From Frankiales bacterium (GTDB lineage Bacteria > Actinomycetota > Actinomycetes > Mycobacteriales > SCTD01): 48,318 nucleotides of DNA. Below are positions 1 to 8,030 of this stretch, in pieces. Made by a program: the position numbers and the translations under genes. The notes beneath the pieces were generated by a model. That model made no database searches and was not told the DNA's origin. It saw only the letters and a program-made list of their open reading frames with translations. Within the stretch, counting starts at the first letter, position 1; every line of letters begins with the position of its first letter. Where the stretch lies: NCBI GenBank assembly GCA_025465135.1, contig JAODNA010000076.1, positions 1 through 48,318 on the forward strand, read 5' to 3'.

Positions 1-1574
1 GCGGCGGCGGCTTCTTCGGCGGCGGCGGTGGCCCGGGCGCCGGCGGACCGGGTGGGGGCGGACCGGGTGGAGGCAGCGCGCAGGCGCTCGCGTCGCTCAA
101 CGACGCCGATACGACGGCCCTGCTCAACGAGAACAGCTCGGTCGTGACGGACCTGGCCAAGCTCGGCAAGCCCGGCACGAAGTTCACGAAGGACTTCTTC
201 CTGCCCGGCACGCTGCTGACCTTCCCGGACTCCGCGGTGCAGCAGGTCGCGTCGGTGGCCGGGGTGAAGTCCGTCGTCGGCGGCCTGTCACTGCTCGCCC
301 AGCACGAGACGGGGACGGTGCCCAACATCGTCGCCAGCGTGAAGACCGGCGGCGAGACGCTCACGACGACCGTCCGGCCGACGGCCCTCACCGACGCGGA
401 ACGCGCCGCCGTCCGCAGCTGCATCCAGGCCAGCGGGGGCTTCGGCGGCGACAACAACGCCAGCCCGCGTCCGCGGCAGAGCGGTGACCCTGGCGGAGGT
501 GGCGGCGGCCGCGGTGGTGGAGGTCTCGGCGGCTTCGGCGGCGGGGCGTTCGAGAAGTGCCTGCCCGCCCGGTACCAGCAGTACAACGCGTCGGTCGTCG
601 CGCCGCTGCGCACCATCTCCCAGGTCGTCAACCCGCCGACGACGGACACCACGAGCCAGAGCTACACCGTCGCGGGTGTCGACCCGTCGTCGCCGGACGC
701 CGGGCTGGTCACCCGCGCCCAGCTCGCGAAGGGGTCGTGGTTCTCGCCGACGCCCGGCTCGGAGGTCCTCGTCAACTCCGCCTACGCGACGAAGAAGACC
801 GTTGCCGTCGGCGCGAGCCTGGCGATCAACGGGACGTCGTACAAGGTCGTGGGCCTGGTCAACCCGACGCTGACCGGCAACACCGCCGACGTCTACTTCC
901 CGCTGTCGACGCTGCAGGCCCTGTCCAGCAAGTCCGGCCGCGTCAACGAGGTGCTGGTGCGCGCCAACAGCGCGTCGGAGGTCGACACCGTGGCCGCGGA
1001 CATCCGTCGGCTGCTCCCCGGAGCGCAGGTCGTGACGACGAAGAGCCTCGCCGACAACGTGACCGGCAGCCTGCACAACGCCCAGCAGGTCGCGTCGCGA
1101 CTCGGCGGGGCGCTCGCGCTCATCGTCCTCATCGCCGCGTTCGTCATCGCCGTGCTGCTGACGCTGTCGTCGGTGGCGAAGCGCGTCCGCGAGATCGGCA
1201 CGCTTCGGGCACTGGGCTGGTCACGCGGCCGCGTCGTCGGTCAGATCGTCTCCGAGACGCTGGGGATCGGGCTCATCGGCGGGGTGCTCGGTGTCGGGCT
1301 CGGCTACGCCGTGTCCGCGGCGGCCCACGCCTTCTCGCCCGCGCTGAGCGCCACAACGAGCGGTGTCAGCGCCACCTCGTCCGTCGCCGCGCTCTTCAAC
1401 CAGACCGCTCCGTCGGCGGTGTCCACGTCCGTGCAGCTCTCCGCCCCGATCTCGGCCGGCACGATCGCCCTCGGAATGGCCTGCGCCCTGGTGGGTGGGC
1501 TCGTCGCGGGCACTCTCGGCGGCTGGCGAGCCGCGAGGCTCTCGCCGACCGTCGCCCTCCGGGATCTCGGGTGA
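1..1574 (+). CDS. MacB/FtsX-type ABC transporter permease (5'-truncated by the window edge)
   Basis: The open frame runs in from the left edge (first full codon at base 3). No start is visible, and the GTG at 144 is internal. The visible part is about 523 residues. A glycine-rich stretch (GGGFFGGGGG type) is followed by an extracytoplasmic MacB-like domain. A second glycine-rich loop lies between two cysteines near bases 420 and 560. The C-terminal FtsX domain has a membrane segment near bases 1105-1165, the cytoplasmic block REIGTLRALGWS and two further hydrophobic segments. Such permeases do not form a classical pore; in the MacB/LolCDE family they move lipids, lipoproteins, peptides or drugs from the outer leaflet by mechanotransmission. 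The stop overlaps the start of the ATPase gene by 4 bases, so the two form a transporter. Substrate unknown. The glycine-rich inserts are unusual for the family. Confidence 0.88.
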   Translation, partial: GGGFFGGGGGPGAGGPGGGGPGGGSAQALASLNDADTTALLNENSSVVTDLAKLGKPGTKFTKDFFLPGTLLTFPDSAVQQVASVAGVKSVVGGLSLLAQHETGTVPNIVASVKTGGETLTTTVRPTALTDAERAAVRSCIQASGGFGGDNNASPRPRQSGDPGGGGGGRGGGGLGGFGGGAFEKCLPARYQQYNASVVAPLRTISQVVNPPTTDTTSQSYTVAGVDPSSPDAGLVTRAQLAKGSWFSPTPGSEVLVNSAYATKKTVAVGASLAINGTSYKVVGLVNPTLTGNTADVYFPLSTLQALSSKSGRVNEVLVRANSASEVDTVAADIRRLLPGAQVVTTKSLADNVTGSLHNAQQVASRLGGALALIVLIAAFVIAVLLTLSSVAKRVREIGTLRALGWSRGRVVGQIVSETLGIGLIGGVLGVGLGYAVSAAAHAFSPALSATTSGVSATSSVAALFNQTAPSAVSTSVQLSAPISAGTIALGMACALVGGLVAGTLGGWRAARLSPTVALRDLG

Positions 1575-2323
1575 CCGCGGCTGCGGCCGCGGAGCCGAGC
1601 ACCGCCCTCTACGCCCTCGAAGGTGTCGAGCGTCGCTACGAGCGGGGCGGGAGCACCGTCCACGCACTGGTCGGTGTGGACCTGACGATCGCTGCCGGTG
1701 AGTTCCTCGCCGTGGAGGGACCCAGCGGCTCGGGAAAGAGCACCCTGCTCCAGCTCCTCGGTGCTCTCGACACCCCGACTGCGGGACGCATCGACTTCGA
1801 CGGCCAGCACCTGGCCCGCGCCGACGACAAGACGCTCACGCGGCTGCGTCGCGATGCCATCGGCTTCGTCTTCCAGCAGTTCAACCTGATCCCGACGCTC
1901 ACCGCCGCGGAGAACGTCGAGATCGCCATGCTGCCGCTGAAGCGATCCAAGAGCGAACGGGCGGAGCGCGTCGCCTTCCTCCTCGGCCAGGTCGGCCTGG
2001 CCGACCGGCGTGACCACCTCCCGTCGCGGCTGTCCGGCGGAGAGCAGCAGCGCGTGGCGATCGCGCGCGCGCTGGCCAACGCGCCACGGGTGGTCCTCGC
2101 GGACGAGCCCACTGGCAACTTGGACACCGCGACGGCAGGAGACGTGATCGACCTGCTGGCCGGGCTCTGCGCCGACTCCGGCGTGACCGTGATCCTCGTG
2201 ACGCACGACGCGGAGGTCGCCGGTCGAGCGCGCCGGCGCATCCGGCTGCGCAACGGGCGCATCGAGAGCGACACCGTCGTACGGCGAAGGAAGCGCACGC
2301 CGCCTGCCGCCCCGGCGCCGTAA
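1571..2323 (+). CDS. MacB/LolD-type ABC transporter ATP-binding protein
   Basis: A 250-residue nucleotide-binding subunit. The frame is open far upstream, but the GTG at 1571 overlaps the permease stop as GTGA, and the ABC fold begins right after it. Walker A GPSGSGKST is at residues 50-58, the Q-loop Gln is at 102 in the phrase FVFQQFNLIPTLTAAEN, the signature is LSGGEQQRVAIARAL from 154, and Walker B with D-loop is VVLADEPTGNLD at 174-185, followed by a VTHD switch histidine. The FQxFNLxPxLTAxEN and DEPTGNLD phrases are typical of the LolD/MacB/FtsE branch. It should power the permease encoded just upstream. The short basic, Pro-rich tail is not part of the fold. Confidence 0.93.
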   Translation: MTAAAAAEPSTALYALEGVERRYERGGSTVHALVGVDLTIAAGEFLAVEGPSGSGKSTLLQLLGALDTPTAGRIDFDGQHLARADDKTLTRLRRDAIGFVFQQFNLIPTLTAAENVEIAMLPLKRSKSERAERVAFLLGQVGLADRRDHLPSRLSGGEQQRVAIARALANAPRVVLADEPTGNLDTATAGDVIDLLAGLCADSGVTVILVTHDAEVAGRARRRIRLRNGRIESDTVVRRRKRTPPAAPAP

Positions 2324-2378
2324 CCGGATCTCCTCGACGGGTTCACGCCACTGCAACACGACCGGTCGACGCTGAACC

Positions 2379-2627
2379 ATGAGCATCGAGAGCCCGGCCC
2401 GGCGCGTGTTCCTCCTCCTGCAGACCGATCCGGGTCGAGCCGCCGATGCCCAGCAGTTCCTCCAGGGCACTCCGGGGATCTCGGAGATCGCGGCGACCAG
2501 CGGCCCCTTCGACCTGATCGTGACGGCGGAGGTCGCCGGAACAGCCGGGATCGAGCGGCTCGTGGGTGAGTGCAAGCGCACACCGGGGCTCACCCGCCTC
2601 AGCCGCTGCCAGTCCGTCGGCGCCTAG
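2379..2627 (+). CDS. Stand-alone Lrp/AsnC ligand-binding (RAM) domain protein
   Basis: An 82-residue protein consisting only of the alpha-beta effector-binding domain seen at the C-terminus of Lrp/AsnC regulators. It shows the pattern hydrophobic strand (RVFLLLQ), helix (AADAQQFLQGTPGI), strand (EIAATSGPFDLIVTAEV) and helix. The phrase GPFDLIV resembles the G-x-YD-hydrophobic signature of the family. There is no helix-turn-helix, so it cannot bind DNA in the usual way. Lone RAM domains form dimers and octamers and may bind amino acids or modulate full-length Lrp proteins. The start is ATG at 2379 without a strong ribosome-binding site. It sits alone between the exporter and the ATP-grasp operon. 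Function not predictable further. Confidence 0.8.
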   Translation: MSIESPARRVFLLLQTDPGRAADAQQFLQGTPGISEIAATSGPFDLIVTAEVAGTAGIERLVGECKRTPGLTRLSRCQSVGA

Positions 2628-2676
2628 CCCGGTGGGTTCGTCACCGTCTCGCAACGCCGCAGAAACAGGAATTCAC

Positions 2677-2682
2677 TAGGTT
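2677..2682 (+). promoter_or_regulatory. Leaderless-type -10 element (TAGGTT) of the ATP-grasp operon
   Basis: TAGGTT fits the actinobacterial -10 pattern TANNNT. It ends 6 bases before the GTG start at 2689, and no Shine-Dalgarno sequence is present. With a normal -10 to +1 distance, transcription would begin on or next to the start codon, giving a leaderless mRNA. The same arrangement recurs at 6003, 21482 (minus strand) and 44435. Confidence 0.6.
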
Positions 2683-2688
2683 CTGCCC

Positions 2689-4227
2689 GTGGGCGACCTG
2701 TTCGAGGGCTACCAGGTCGATGCCGCCTGGGACGAGGTGCTCGCCGGTCCCGACTCCCCGCACCCCGCAGCGCGGGTGCTGTACGACGCGCTCTCGCGGC
2801 TGTCGGCATCAGATCTCGAGGACCGCTCGGCTGCCCTGGCGCGCGCCTTCCGCGACCAGGGAATCACGTTCAGCCTTTCGGGCGAGGAGCGGCCGTTCCC
2901 GCTCGACCTGGTGCCGCGGATCATCGCCGCGGAGGAGTGGCGTGTCGTCGAGCGCGGCGTCGTCCAGCGCCTGCTCGCCCTCGAGGCGCTGCTCGCCGAC
3001 CTCGCCGACCGACAGCAGGTCCTGCAGGACGGCATCCTGCCGCGGCGGCTGGTCGTCAGCAGCGCCAGCTACACCCGCGCGGCCCACGGCATCAAGCCGG
3101 CCAACGGCGTCCGCATCCACGTCTCGGGCATCGATGTCGTCCGCGACGGCGACGGAGTGCTGCGGGTGCTCGAGGACAACCTGCGCACGCCGTCCGGCGT
3201 CAGCTACGTGCTGGAGAACCGCAGAGCGATGTCCCGAGTGCTCCCCGAGCTTCTCTCGGCCCATCGCGTCCGGCCGGTCGGGGAGTACCCCGCGCGCCTG
3301 CTCGCCGCTCTCCGCGCCGCCGCCCCGGCCGGCGTCAACGACCCGACCGTCGTCGTACTGACCCCCGGCGTCTACAACTCGGCCTACTTCGAGCACACCC
3401 TCCTCGCGCGGCTGATGGGCGTGCAGCTCGTCGAGGGCCGTGACCTCGAGTGCCGGGACGGCGCGCTCTGGATGCGTACGACGGCCGGCCGTCAGCAGGT
3501 CGATGTCCTCTACCGGCGCATCGACGACGACTTCCTCGACCCGCTGCACTTCCGGTCCGACAGCGTGGTCGGCTGCCCCGGCCTGCTCAACGTCGCCCGC
3601 GCGGGCCGCGTGACGATCGCGAACGCCGTCGGCAACGGAGTCGCGGACGACAAGCTCATCTACACCTACGTGCCCGACCTGATCCGCTACTACCTCGGCG
3701 AGGAGCCGGTGCTGCCCAACGTCGACACGTTCCGGCTGGAGGAGGCGGACGAGCTCGACTACGTCCTGAGCCGGCTGTCCGAGCTGGTGCTGAAGCCCGT
3801 CGACGGCTCCGGCGGCAAGGGCATCGTGATCGGGCCGCAGGCGACCGACGCCGAGCTCGTTGCGCTGGCCGCGGCGGTGCGCGCCGACCCTCGGGGCTGG
3901 ATCGCGCAGCGGGTCGTGCAGCTGTCGACGAGTCCCACGCAGGTGGGCGAGAAGCTGGTTCCGCGACACGTCGACCTGCGCCCGTTCGCGGTCAACGACG
4001 GAGAACGGGTATGGGTCCTGCCGGGCGGCCTGACGAGAGTGGCGCTGCCCGAGGGGAGCCTGGTCGTGAACAGCAGTCAGGGCGGTGGCAGCAAGGACAC
4101 CTGGGTGCTGGCCGACCGGGAGATGCCGGCAGAGACCGCCGCGGTCGCGCTGTCGGGCCAGCGGCCGCTCGCCGTCGGCGGTGTCCCGCTCGCCGCCGGC
4201 CCGCAGTACCAGGACCAGCAGCAGTGA
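2689..4227 (+). CDS. Circularly permuted ATP-grasp protein (CP_ATPgrasp_2 type)
   Basis: 512 residues, full length for this family of circularly permuted ATP-grasp enzymes. These are predicted carboxylate-amine (peptide-bond) ligases. Recognisable blocks include VLRVLEDNLRTPSGVSYVLENR near residues 160-183, VVVLTPGVYNSAYFEH near 221-236, DVLYRRIDDDFLDP near 273-286, the nucleotide-binding loop LKPVDGSGGKGIVIGP near 370, and DLRPFAV near 430, which supplies metal ligands. In other bacteria this gene travels with alpha-E and transglutaminase-like genes, exactly as here (stop and next ATG overlap at 4227). The complex is proposed to make a small peptide-like product or modification; its substrate is unknown. 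The GTG start is chosen because a leaderless -10 lies directly upstream. Confidence 0.92.
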   Translation: MGDLFEGYQVDAAWDEVLAGPDSPHPAARVLYDALSRLSASDLEDRSAALARAFRDQGITFSLSGEERPFPLDLVPRIIAAEEWRVVERGVVQRLLALEALLADLADRQQVLQDGILPRRLVVSSASYTRAAHGIKPANGVRIHVSGIDVVRDGDGVLRVLEDNLRTPSGVSYVLENRRAMSRVLPELLSAHRVRPVGEYPARLLAALRAAAPAGVNDPTVVVLTPGVYNSAYFEHTLLARLMGVQLVEGRDLECRDGALWMRTTAGRQQVDVLYRRIDDDFLDPLHFRSDSVVGCPGLLNVARAGRVTIANAVGNGVADDKLIYTYVPDLIRYYLGEEPVLPNVDTFRLEEADELDYVLSRLSELVLKPVDGSGGKGIVIGPQATDAELVALAAAVRADPRGWIAQRVVQLSTSPTQVGEKLVPRHVDLRPFAVNDGERVWVLPGGLTRVALPEGSLVVNSSQGGGSKDTWVLADREMPAETAAVALSGQRPLAVGGVPLAAGPQYQDQQQ

Positions 4228-5156
4228 TGCTCAGCCGGGTCGCCGAGGCCCTCTACTGGACCGGACGCTACGTCGAGCGGGCCGAGGACACCTCACGACT
4301 CCTCGACGTCCAGCTCCACGCGCTGCTCGAGGACCCGTGGGGCAACGAGGAGGCGGCCTGCCTCGACCTGCTGCGCACGATGGGCATCGACGACGTGCCC
4401 GCGCCGGTCGACCTCGCCGCGACCACGCAGCGGCTTGCCTTCTCGAAGCAGGACACGAGCAGCATCGCCGGTGCCTGGTCCGCCGCACGCGACAACGCGC
4501 GCGGGGTCAGGGAGATCCTGTCGAGCGAGGTGTGGGAGTGCATCAACAGCACGTTCCACGAGATACCAGGGCAGCAGCGGAGCAGCACGCGCCTCGGCCC
4601 CGGTCGCTTCCTGCGGCACGTGCGCGAGCGCGCCGCGACCGTGGGCGGCCTGGTCGACGGCACGATGCCGAAGGACGACGCGTGGCGCTTCCTCGTCCTC
4701 GGGCGCTCGGTCGAACGAGTCGACATGACCGCGCGGCTGCTGTGGGTCGGGTTGCACGGCCGCACCCCGTCCTGGGTGTCACTGCTGAAGTGCTGCAGCG
4801 CCTACGAGGCGTTCCTGCGGACCTACCGCGTCGCCCCCGAGCAGAGCCGCGTCGTGGAGTTCCTGCTGCTCGACCGGCTCTTCCCGCGGTCGGTGTTCGC
4901 CGCGTTGAGGCAGGCCGAGGTCTGCCTCGAGGAGCTCGAACCCGCAGCCGGGAGGGTCGGCGTGCAGGACGAGGCGCGACGTCAGCTCGGCCGGGTGCGG
5001 ACGGATCTCGAGTTCCACCGGCCGGCGGATCTCGTCGCCGATCTCGGCGAGGTCCTGACCGATCTGCAGAGCACCTGCGCGGAGGTCGGCCGGTCGCTCG
5101 CGGCCAAGCACTTCCGCGCTGACAGCGACCGCAGCTGGGAGGTCGAGGCCGGATGA
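4227..5156 (+). CDS. Alpha-E domain protein
   Basis: 309 residues, all-helical. It starts at the ATG that shares a base with the stop of the ATP-grasp gene. The opening MLSRVAEALYWTGRYVERAE is the hallmark N-terminus of the alpha-E family. Internal conserved patches include SVERVDMTARLLWVG near residue 168 and the C-terminal segment with FLLLDRLFPRSVFAAL. No catalytic motif is known; the family is a partner of circularly permuted ATP-grasp and transglutaminase-like proteins. It overlaps the transglutaminase gene by ATGA (5153-5156), so the three proteins are translationally coupled and probably act as one complex in the cytoplasm. Confidence 0.92.
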   Translation: MLSRVAEALYWTGRYVERAEDTSRLLDVQLHALLEDPWGNEEAACLDLLRTMGIDDVPAPVDLAATTQRLAFSKQDTSSIAGAWSAARDNARGVREILSSEVWECINSTFHEIPGQQRSSTRLGPGRFLRHVRERAATVGGLVDGTMPKDDAWRFLVLGRSVERVDMTARLLWVGLHGRTPSWVSLLKCCSAYEAFLRTYRVAPEQSRVVEFLLLDRLFPRSVFAALRQAEVCLEELEPAAGRVGVQDEARRQLGRVRTDLEFHRPADLVADLGEVLTDLQSTCAEVGRSLAAKHFRADSDRSWEVEAG

Positions 5157-5995
5157 CGTGGCGGCTCCGGGTGCACCATGAGACCGGCTACCGCTACGAC
5201 ACCGAGGTCGTGTCGTCGTACAACGAAGCGCGGCTCACCCCGCAGACCGAGCCGGGTCAGCTCACGCTGGAGGCGCGGGTCAAGACCTCACCTGCCGCCG
5301 CGCAGTACCGCTACTGGGACTACTGGGGGACGCAGGTCACGGCCTTCGAGGTGCACGAGCCGCACGCCGCCCTCGAGGTGGTGGTCACGTCGGTCGTCGA
5401 GACCGCGGACGGCTCGCTGCCCCCGGTCGACGCCCCTGGCTGGGACGCCCTGCGCGTCGCGGCCCAGGGCGAGCAGTACGAGTGGATCTGTGCGACGCCG
5501 CGCACCGTTCCCGACGCCGAGCTGACCGCGGCCGGCATCGATGCCGCTGCCGGGCTCGATCCCGGGGGCGCCGCGCTGGCCATCGCCAAGGCCGCTGCCG
5601 ACCGGGTCACCTATGAGTCGGGATCGACCGGAGTGCAGACGTCGGCGAGCGAGGCGTGGCGCCTGCGCCGCGGTGTCTGCCAGGACATCGCGCACGTCAG
5701 CATCGCGATGCTGCGGGCAGCAGGCCTGCCGGCGCGCTACGTGTCCGGCTACCTCCACCCGGTCACGGATGCTCCGATCGGCACCGCGGTCACCGGCGAG
5801 AGCCACGCCTGGGTCGAGGTCTGGCTGGGCCGGTGGTGGGCCTACGACCCGACCAACCGGGTGCCCGTCGGCGAGCGCCACGTGGTCGTGGCCCGCGGTC
5901 GTGAGTACGGCGACGTGCCGCCGTTGAAGGGCGTCTACCGCGGCCACGGTTCGCACTCCCTCGGCGTCCGGGTGGAGCTGACCCGCCTGCGCTGA
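5153..5995 (+). CDS. Transglutaminase-like cysteine protease-fold protein
   Basis: 280 residues. The N-terminal beta-rich bacterial transglutaminase domain (residues 1-85; starts TWRLRVHHETGYRYD) is followed by a transglutaminase/cysteine peptidase core. The catalytic triad is visible: Cys176 in RRGVCQDIAH, His218 in GESHAWVEVWL and Asp232 in YDPTN. There is no signal peptide. In this operon type the enzyme is thought to cleave or transfer amide bonds in the product of the ATP-grasp ligase. The start at 5153 overlaps the alpha-E stop. The next gene starts 20 bases downstream from its own promoter-like element. Confidence 0.93.
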   Translation: MTWRLRVHHETGYRYDTEVVSSYNEARLTPQTEPGQLTLEARVKTSPAAAQYRYWDYWGTQVTAFEVHEPHAALEVVVTSVVETADGSLPPVDAPGWDALRVAAQGEQYEWICATPRTVPDAELTAAGIDAAAGLDPGGAALAIAKAAADRVTYESGSTGVQTSASEAWRLRRGVCQDIAHVSIAMLRAAGLPARYVSGYLHPVTDAPIGTAVTGESHAWVEVWLGRWWAYDPTNRVPVGERHVVVARGREYGDVPPLKGVYRGHGSHSLGVRVELTRLR

Positions 5996-6002
5996 GACCG
6001 CG

Positions 6003-6008
6003 TAGGTT
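6003..6008 (+). promoter_or_regulatory. Leaderless-type -10 element (TAGGTT) of the serine hydrolase gene
   Basis: TAGGTT ends 7 bases before the ATG at 6016, with no ribosome-binding site between them. It is identical in sequence to the element before the ATP-grasp operon at 2677, so both units may be expressed together from leaderless transcripts. Confidence 0.6.
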
Positions 6009-6015
6009 CCCGGTC

Positions 6016-7311
6016 ATGGAGGCGACGCTGCTGGCCGAGGCGGTCCTCTACCTGGAGCACTGGCTGGACTACCGGCAGCGCACCTTGCGCATCCCGGGTC
6101 TGGTGGCCGCGGTCTCGCTCGACGGCCGGCTGCTGCTGCACCGGGCCTACGGCCTCGCCGATCTCGATGCCGGCACACCCCTGCAGGCGGACGCGGTGTT
6201 CCCGGTGGCGTCGCACTCGAAGACGTTCACGACCGCGCTGGCACTTCGGCTCGTCGACCAGGGACGGCTCCGGCTCGACGACCGGCTCGGGCAGCGGCTG
6301 CCGGAGCTCGGCGAGGGGCTGCACGAGGTGCGCGTCGGCGAGCTGCTGAGTCACAGCGCCGGCGTCACGCGCGACACCTTCGACGCCGACTTCTGGCAGC
6401 TGCGCAAGGACTTCCCGGATGCGGACGTGCTGACCGATGCAGCCGAGTCCGTTCTCGGCCGGCACGAGCGCTTCAAGTACTCCAACATCGGCTTCTCCGT
6501 CGTGGGCCGCGTCATCGAGGCGGTTGCCGGGGCCTCGTACGCCGAGGTCGCACAGCGCGAGCTGCTCGACGTCCTCGGACTCGCCGGCACGTCCACCGAC
6601 ACGACGGGCCGCACCTGCCCGGTCGGCTATACCGCGCGTCGCGGCGGCGCCGACCGCCACGCTCTTCCACTGCCCGCTGCTGCTGCGCTCGCGCCGGCCA
6701 CCGGTTACTGCTCGACCGCGTCCGAGCTCTGCTCCTTCGCGACCGCGCTCTGCGACGGCGACGACCGACTGCTGAGCGAGGAGGCGCGCCGCCTCATGCG
6801 TCGGGTCGCGTGGCCAGGGGAGCACGGTGACACCGACTACTGCCTCGGCCTGAGCCACTCGATGATCGGTGAGCGTCACGTGCACGGACACGGCGGCGCC
6901 TACCCCGGGTTCATCACCTCGACCCGCTTCATCGCCGCCGACCGCGTCGCCGCCGTCGTACTCAGCAACGCCATCGACGCACCGTCGCAGGAGCTCACAG
7001 CCACGATGCTCGCGCTGGTCGACCACGCACAGCAGTGCGGCCCGTCGGAGCCGCTGGCACCCGGCATCACGGGCCGCTACTCCGGGATCTGGGGCACGTA
7101 CGACGTCGTGCGGTTCGGCGGGCAGCTGCTCGCGTTCGACCCCGAGCTGATCGACCCGCTCGAGCGACGCATCGAGCTGACCGCCGAGAGCGAGAGCACC
7201 TGGACGATCACGCGCAGCAGCGGCTACGGCAGCCCCGGCGAGCAGGTCGTCTTCGACGGCGAGACCTGCCGCTTCGCGGGCATGACCCTGCAGCGTGAGG
7301 CCGCCTGGTGA
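6016..7311 (+). CDS. Beta-lactamase-family serine hydrolase (class C / esterase type)
   Basis: 431 residues with the beta-lactamase/DD-peptidase fold. The three active-site elements are present: SxxK at Ser66-HS-Lys69 (PVASHSKTFTT), YxN at Tyr155-S-Asn157, and the third motif HGHGG near residues 290-294. A C-terminal beta-rich extension of about 110 residues follows (GITGRYSGIWGTYD onward), as in many esterase and D-aminopeptidase members. No clear signal peptide is seen, so it is probably cytoplasmic. It lies 20 bases after the ATP-grasp/alpha-E/transglutaminase operon, so hydrolysis of the amide or ester product of that system is a reasonable guess. A true beta-lactamase role is unlikely without secretion. 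Confidence 0.88.
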   Translation: MEATLLAEAVLYLEHWLDYRQRTLRIPGLVAAVSLDGRLLLHRAYGLADLDAGTPLQADAVFPVASHSKTFTTALALRLVDQGRLRLDDRLGQRLPELGEGLHEVRVGELLSHSAGVTRDTFDADFWQLRKDFPDADVLTDAAESVLGRHERFKYSNIGFSVVGRVIEAVAGASYAEVAQRELLDVLGLAGTSTDTTGRTCPVGYTARRGGADRHALPLPAAAALAPATGYCSTASELCSFATALCDGDDRLLSEEARRLMRRVAWPGEHGDTDYCLGLSHSMIGERHVHGHGGAYPGFITSTRFIAADRVAAVVLSNAIDAPSQELTATMLALVDHAQQCGPSEPLAPGITGRYSGIWGTYDVVRFGGQLLAFDPELIDPLERRIELTAESESTWTITRSSGYGSPGEQVVFDGETCRFAGMTLQREAAW

Positions 7312-8030
7312 CCTCGGCCGTCGAGGTGGCGGGGCTGTCGGTGACGCGCGGCGGGCGCGAGGTCCTGCACGGGATCGACTTCTCGCTCGAGCGGGGACGC
7401 GTCAGCGGTCTGCTCGGTCCCAGCGGCTGCGGCAAGACGACGCTGATGCGGGCCCTGGTCGGGGTGCAGGCCGGCGTCCGCGGTCAGGTCGACGTCCTGG
7501 GGGAGCCGGCCGGCAGCGCCGGTCTGCGCCGGCGGGTCGGCTATGTCACGCAGAGCCCGGCGGTCTACGCCGACCTGACGGTCCGCGCCAACCTCGACTA
7601 CTTCGCGCAGGTGCTCGGCGCCGACGGGGCCAGGGTCGGCGAGGTGCTCGACGCGGTCGCACTCCGGCCCGAGGCGGCGCAGGTCGTCGCGACGCTGTCA
7701 GGCGGGCAGCGCGCGCGGGTGTCGCTCGCCGCGGCTCTGCTCGGCCGGCCCGAGCTGCTCGTCCTCGACGAGCCCACGGTCGGGCTGGATCCCGTGCTCC
7801 GGCGGGATCTCTGGGCGATGTTCGCCGCCCTCGCGGCCGAAGGCACGACCCTGATCGTCAGCAGCCACGTGATGGACGAGGCGCGGCGCTGCGACCGGCT
7901 GCTGCTCCTGCGCGACGGCAGGCTGGTCGCCGACGACACACTCCCGGCGCTGCTGAAGCGGACGGGGACGGACGACATCGAAGAGGCCTTCCTCGCGCTG
8001 GCAACCGCCGCCGGCCAGGGTGCGGCATGA
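7308..8030 (+). CDS. ABC transporter ATP-binding protein (ABC-2 exporter)
   Basis: 240 residues. The GTG start overlaps the stop of the hydrolase gene (7308-7311). Walker A GPSGCGKTT is at residues 37-45, the Q-loop lies in VGYVTQSPAVYADLTV, the signature LSGGQRARV starts at 130, Walker B LLVLDEPTVGLD is at 150-161, and the switch His is in SSHVMDE. The VGLDP D-loop and AVYADLTVREN-like phrase fit the drug/antibiotic exporter branch (DrrA/CcmA-like). It pairs with the overlapping ABC-2 permease gene (ATGA at 8027). Substrate unknown. Confidence 0.92.
   Translation: MTSAVEVAGLSVTRGGREVLHGIDFSLERGRVSGLLGPSGCGKTTLMRALVGVQAGVRGQVDVLGEPAGSAGLRRRVGYVTQSPAVYADLTVRANLDYFAQVLGADGARVGEVLDAVALRPEAAQVVATLSGGQRARVSLAAALLGRPELLVLDEPTVGLDPVLRRDLWAMFAALAAEGTTLIVSSHVMDEARRCDRLLLLRDGRLVADDTLPALLKRTGTDDIEEAFLALATAAGQGAA

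Noticed and set aside
288-1076. Long open frame on the minus strand opposite the permease, and many similar long frames opposite other genes (e.g. 8946-11819 minus)
   Set aside because: Arg/Gly/His-rich translations typical of antisense frames in GC-rich DNA; third-position GC bias and homology lie on the other strand.
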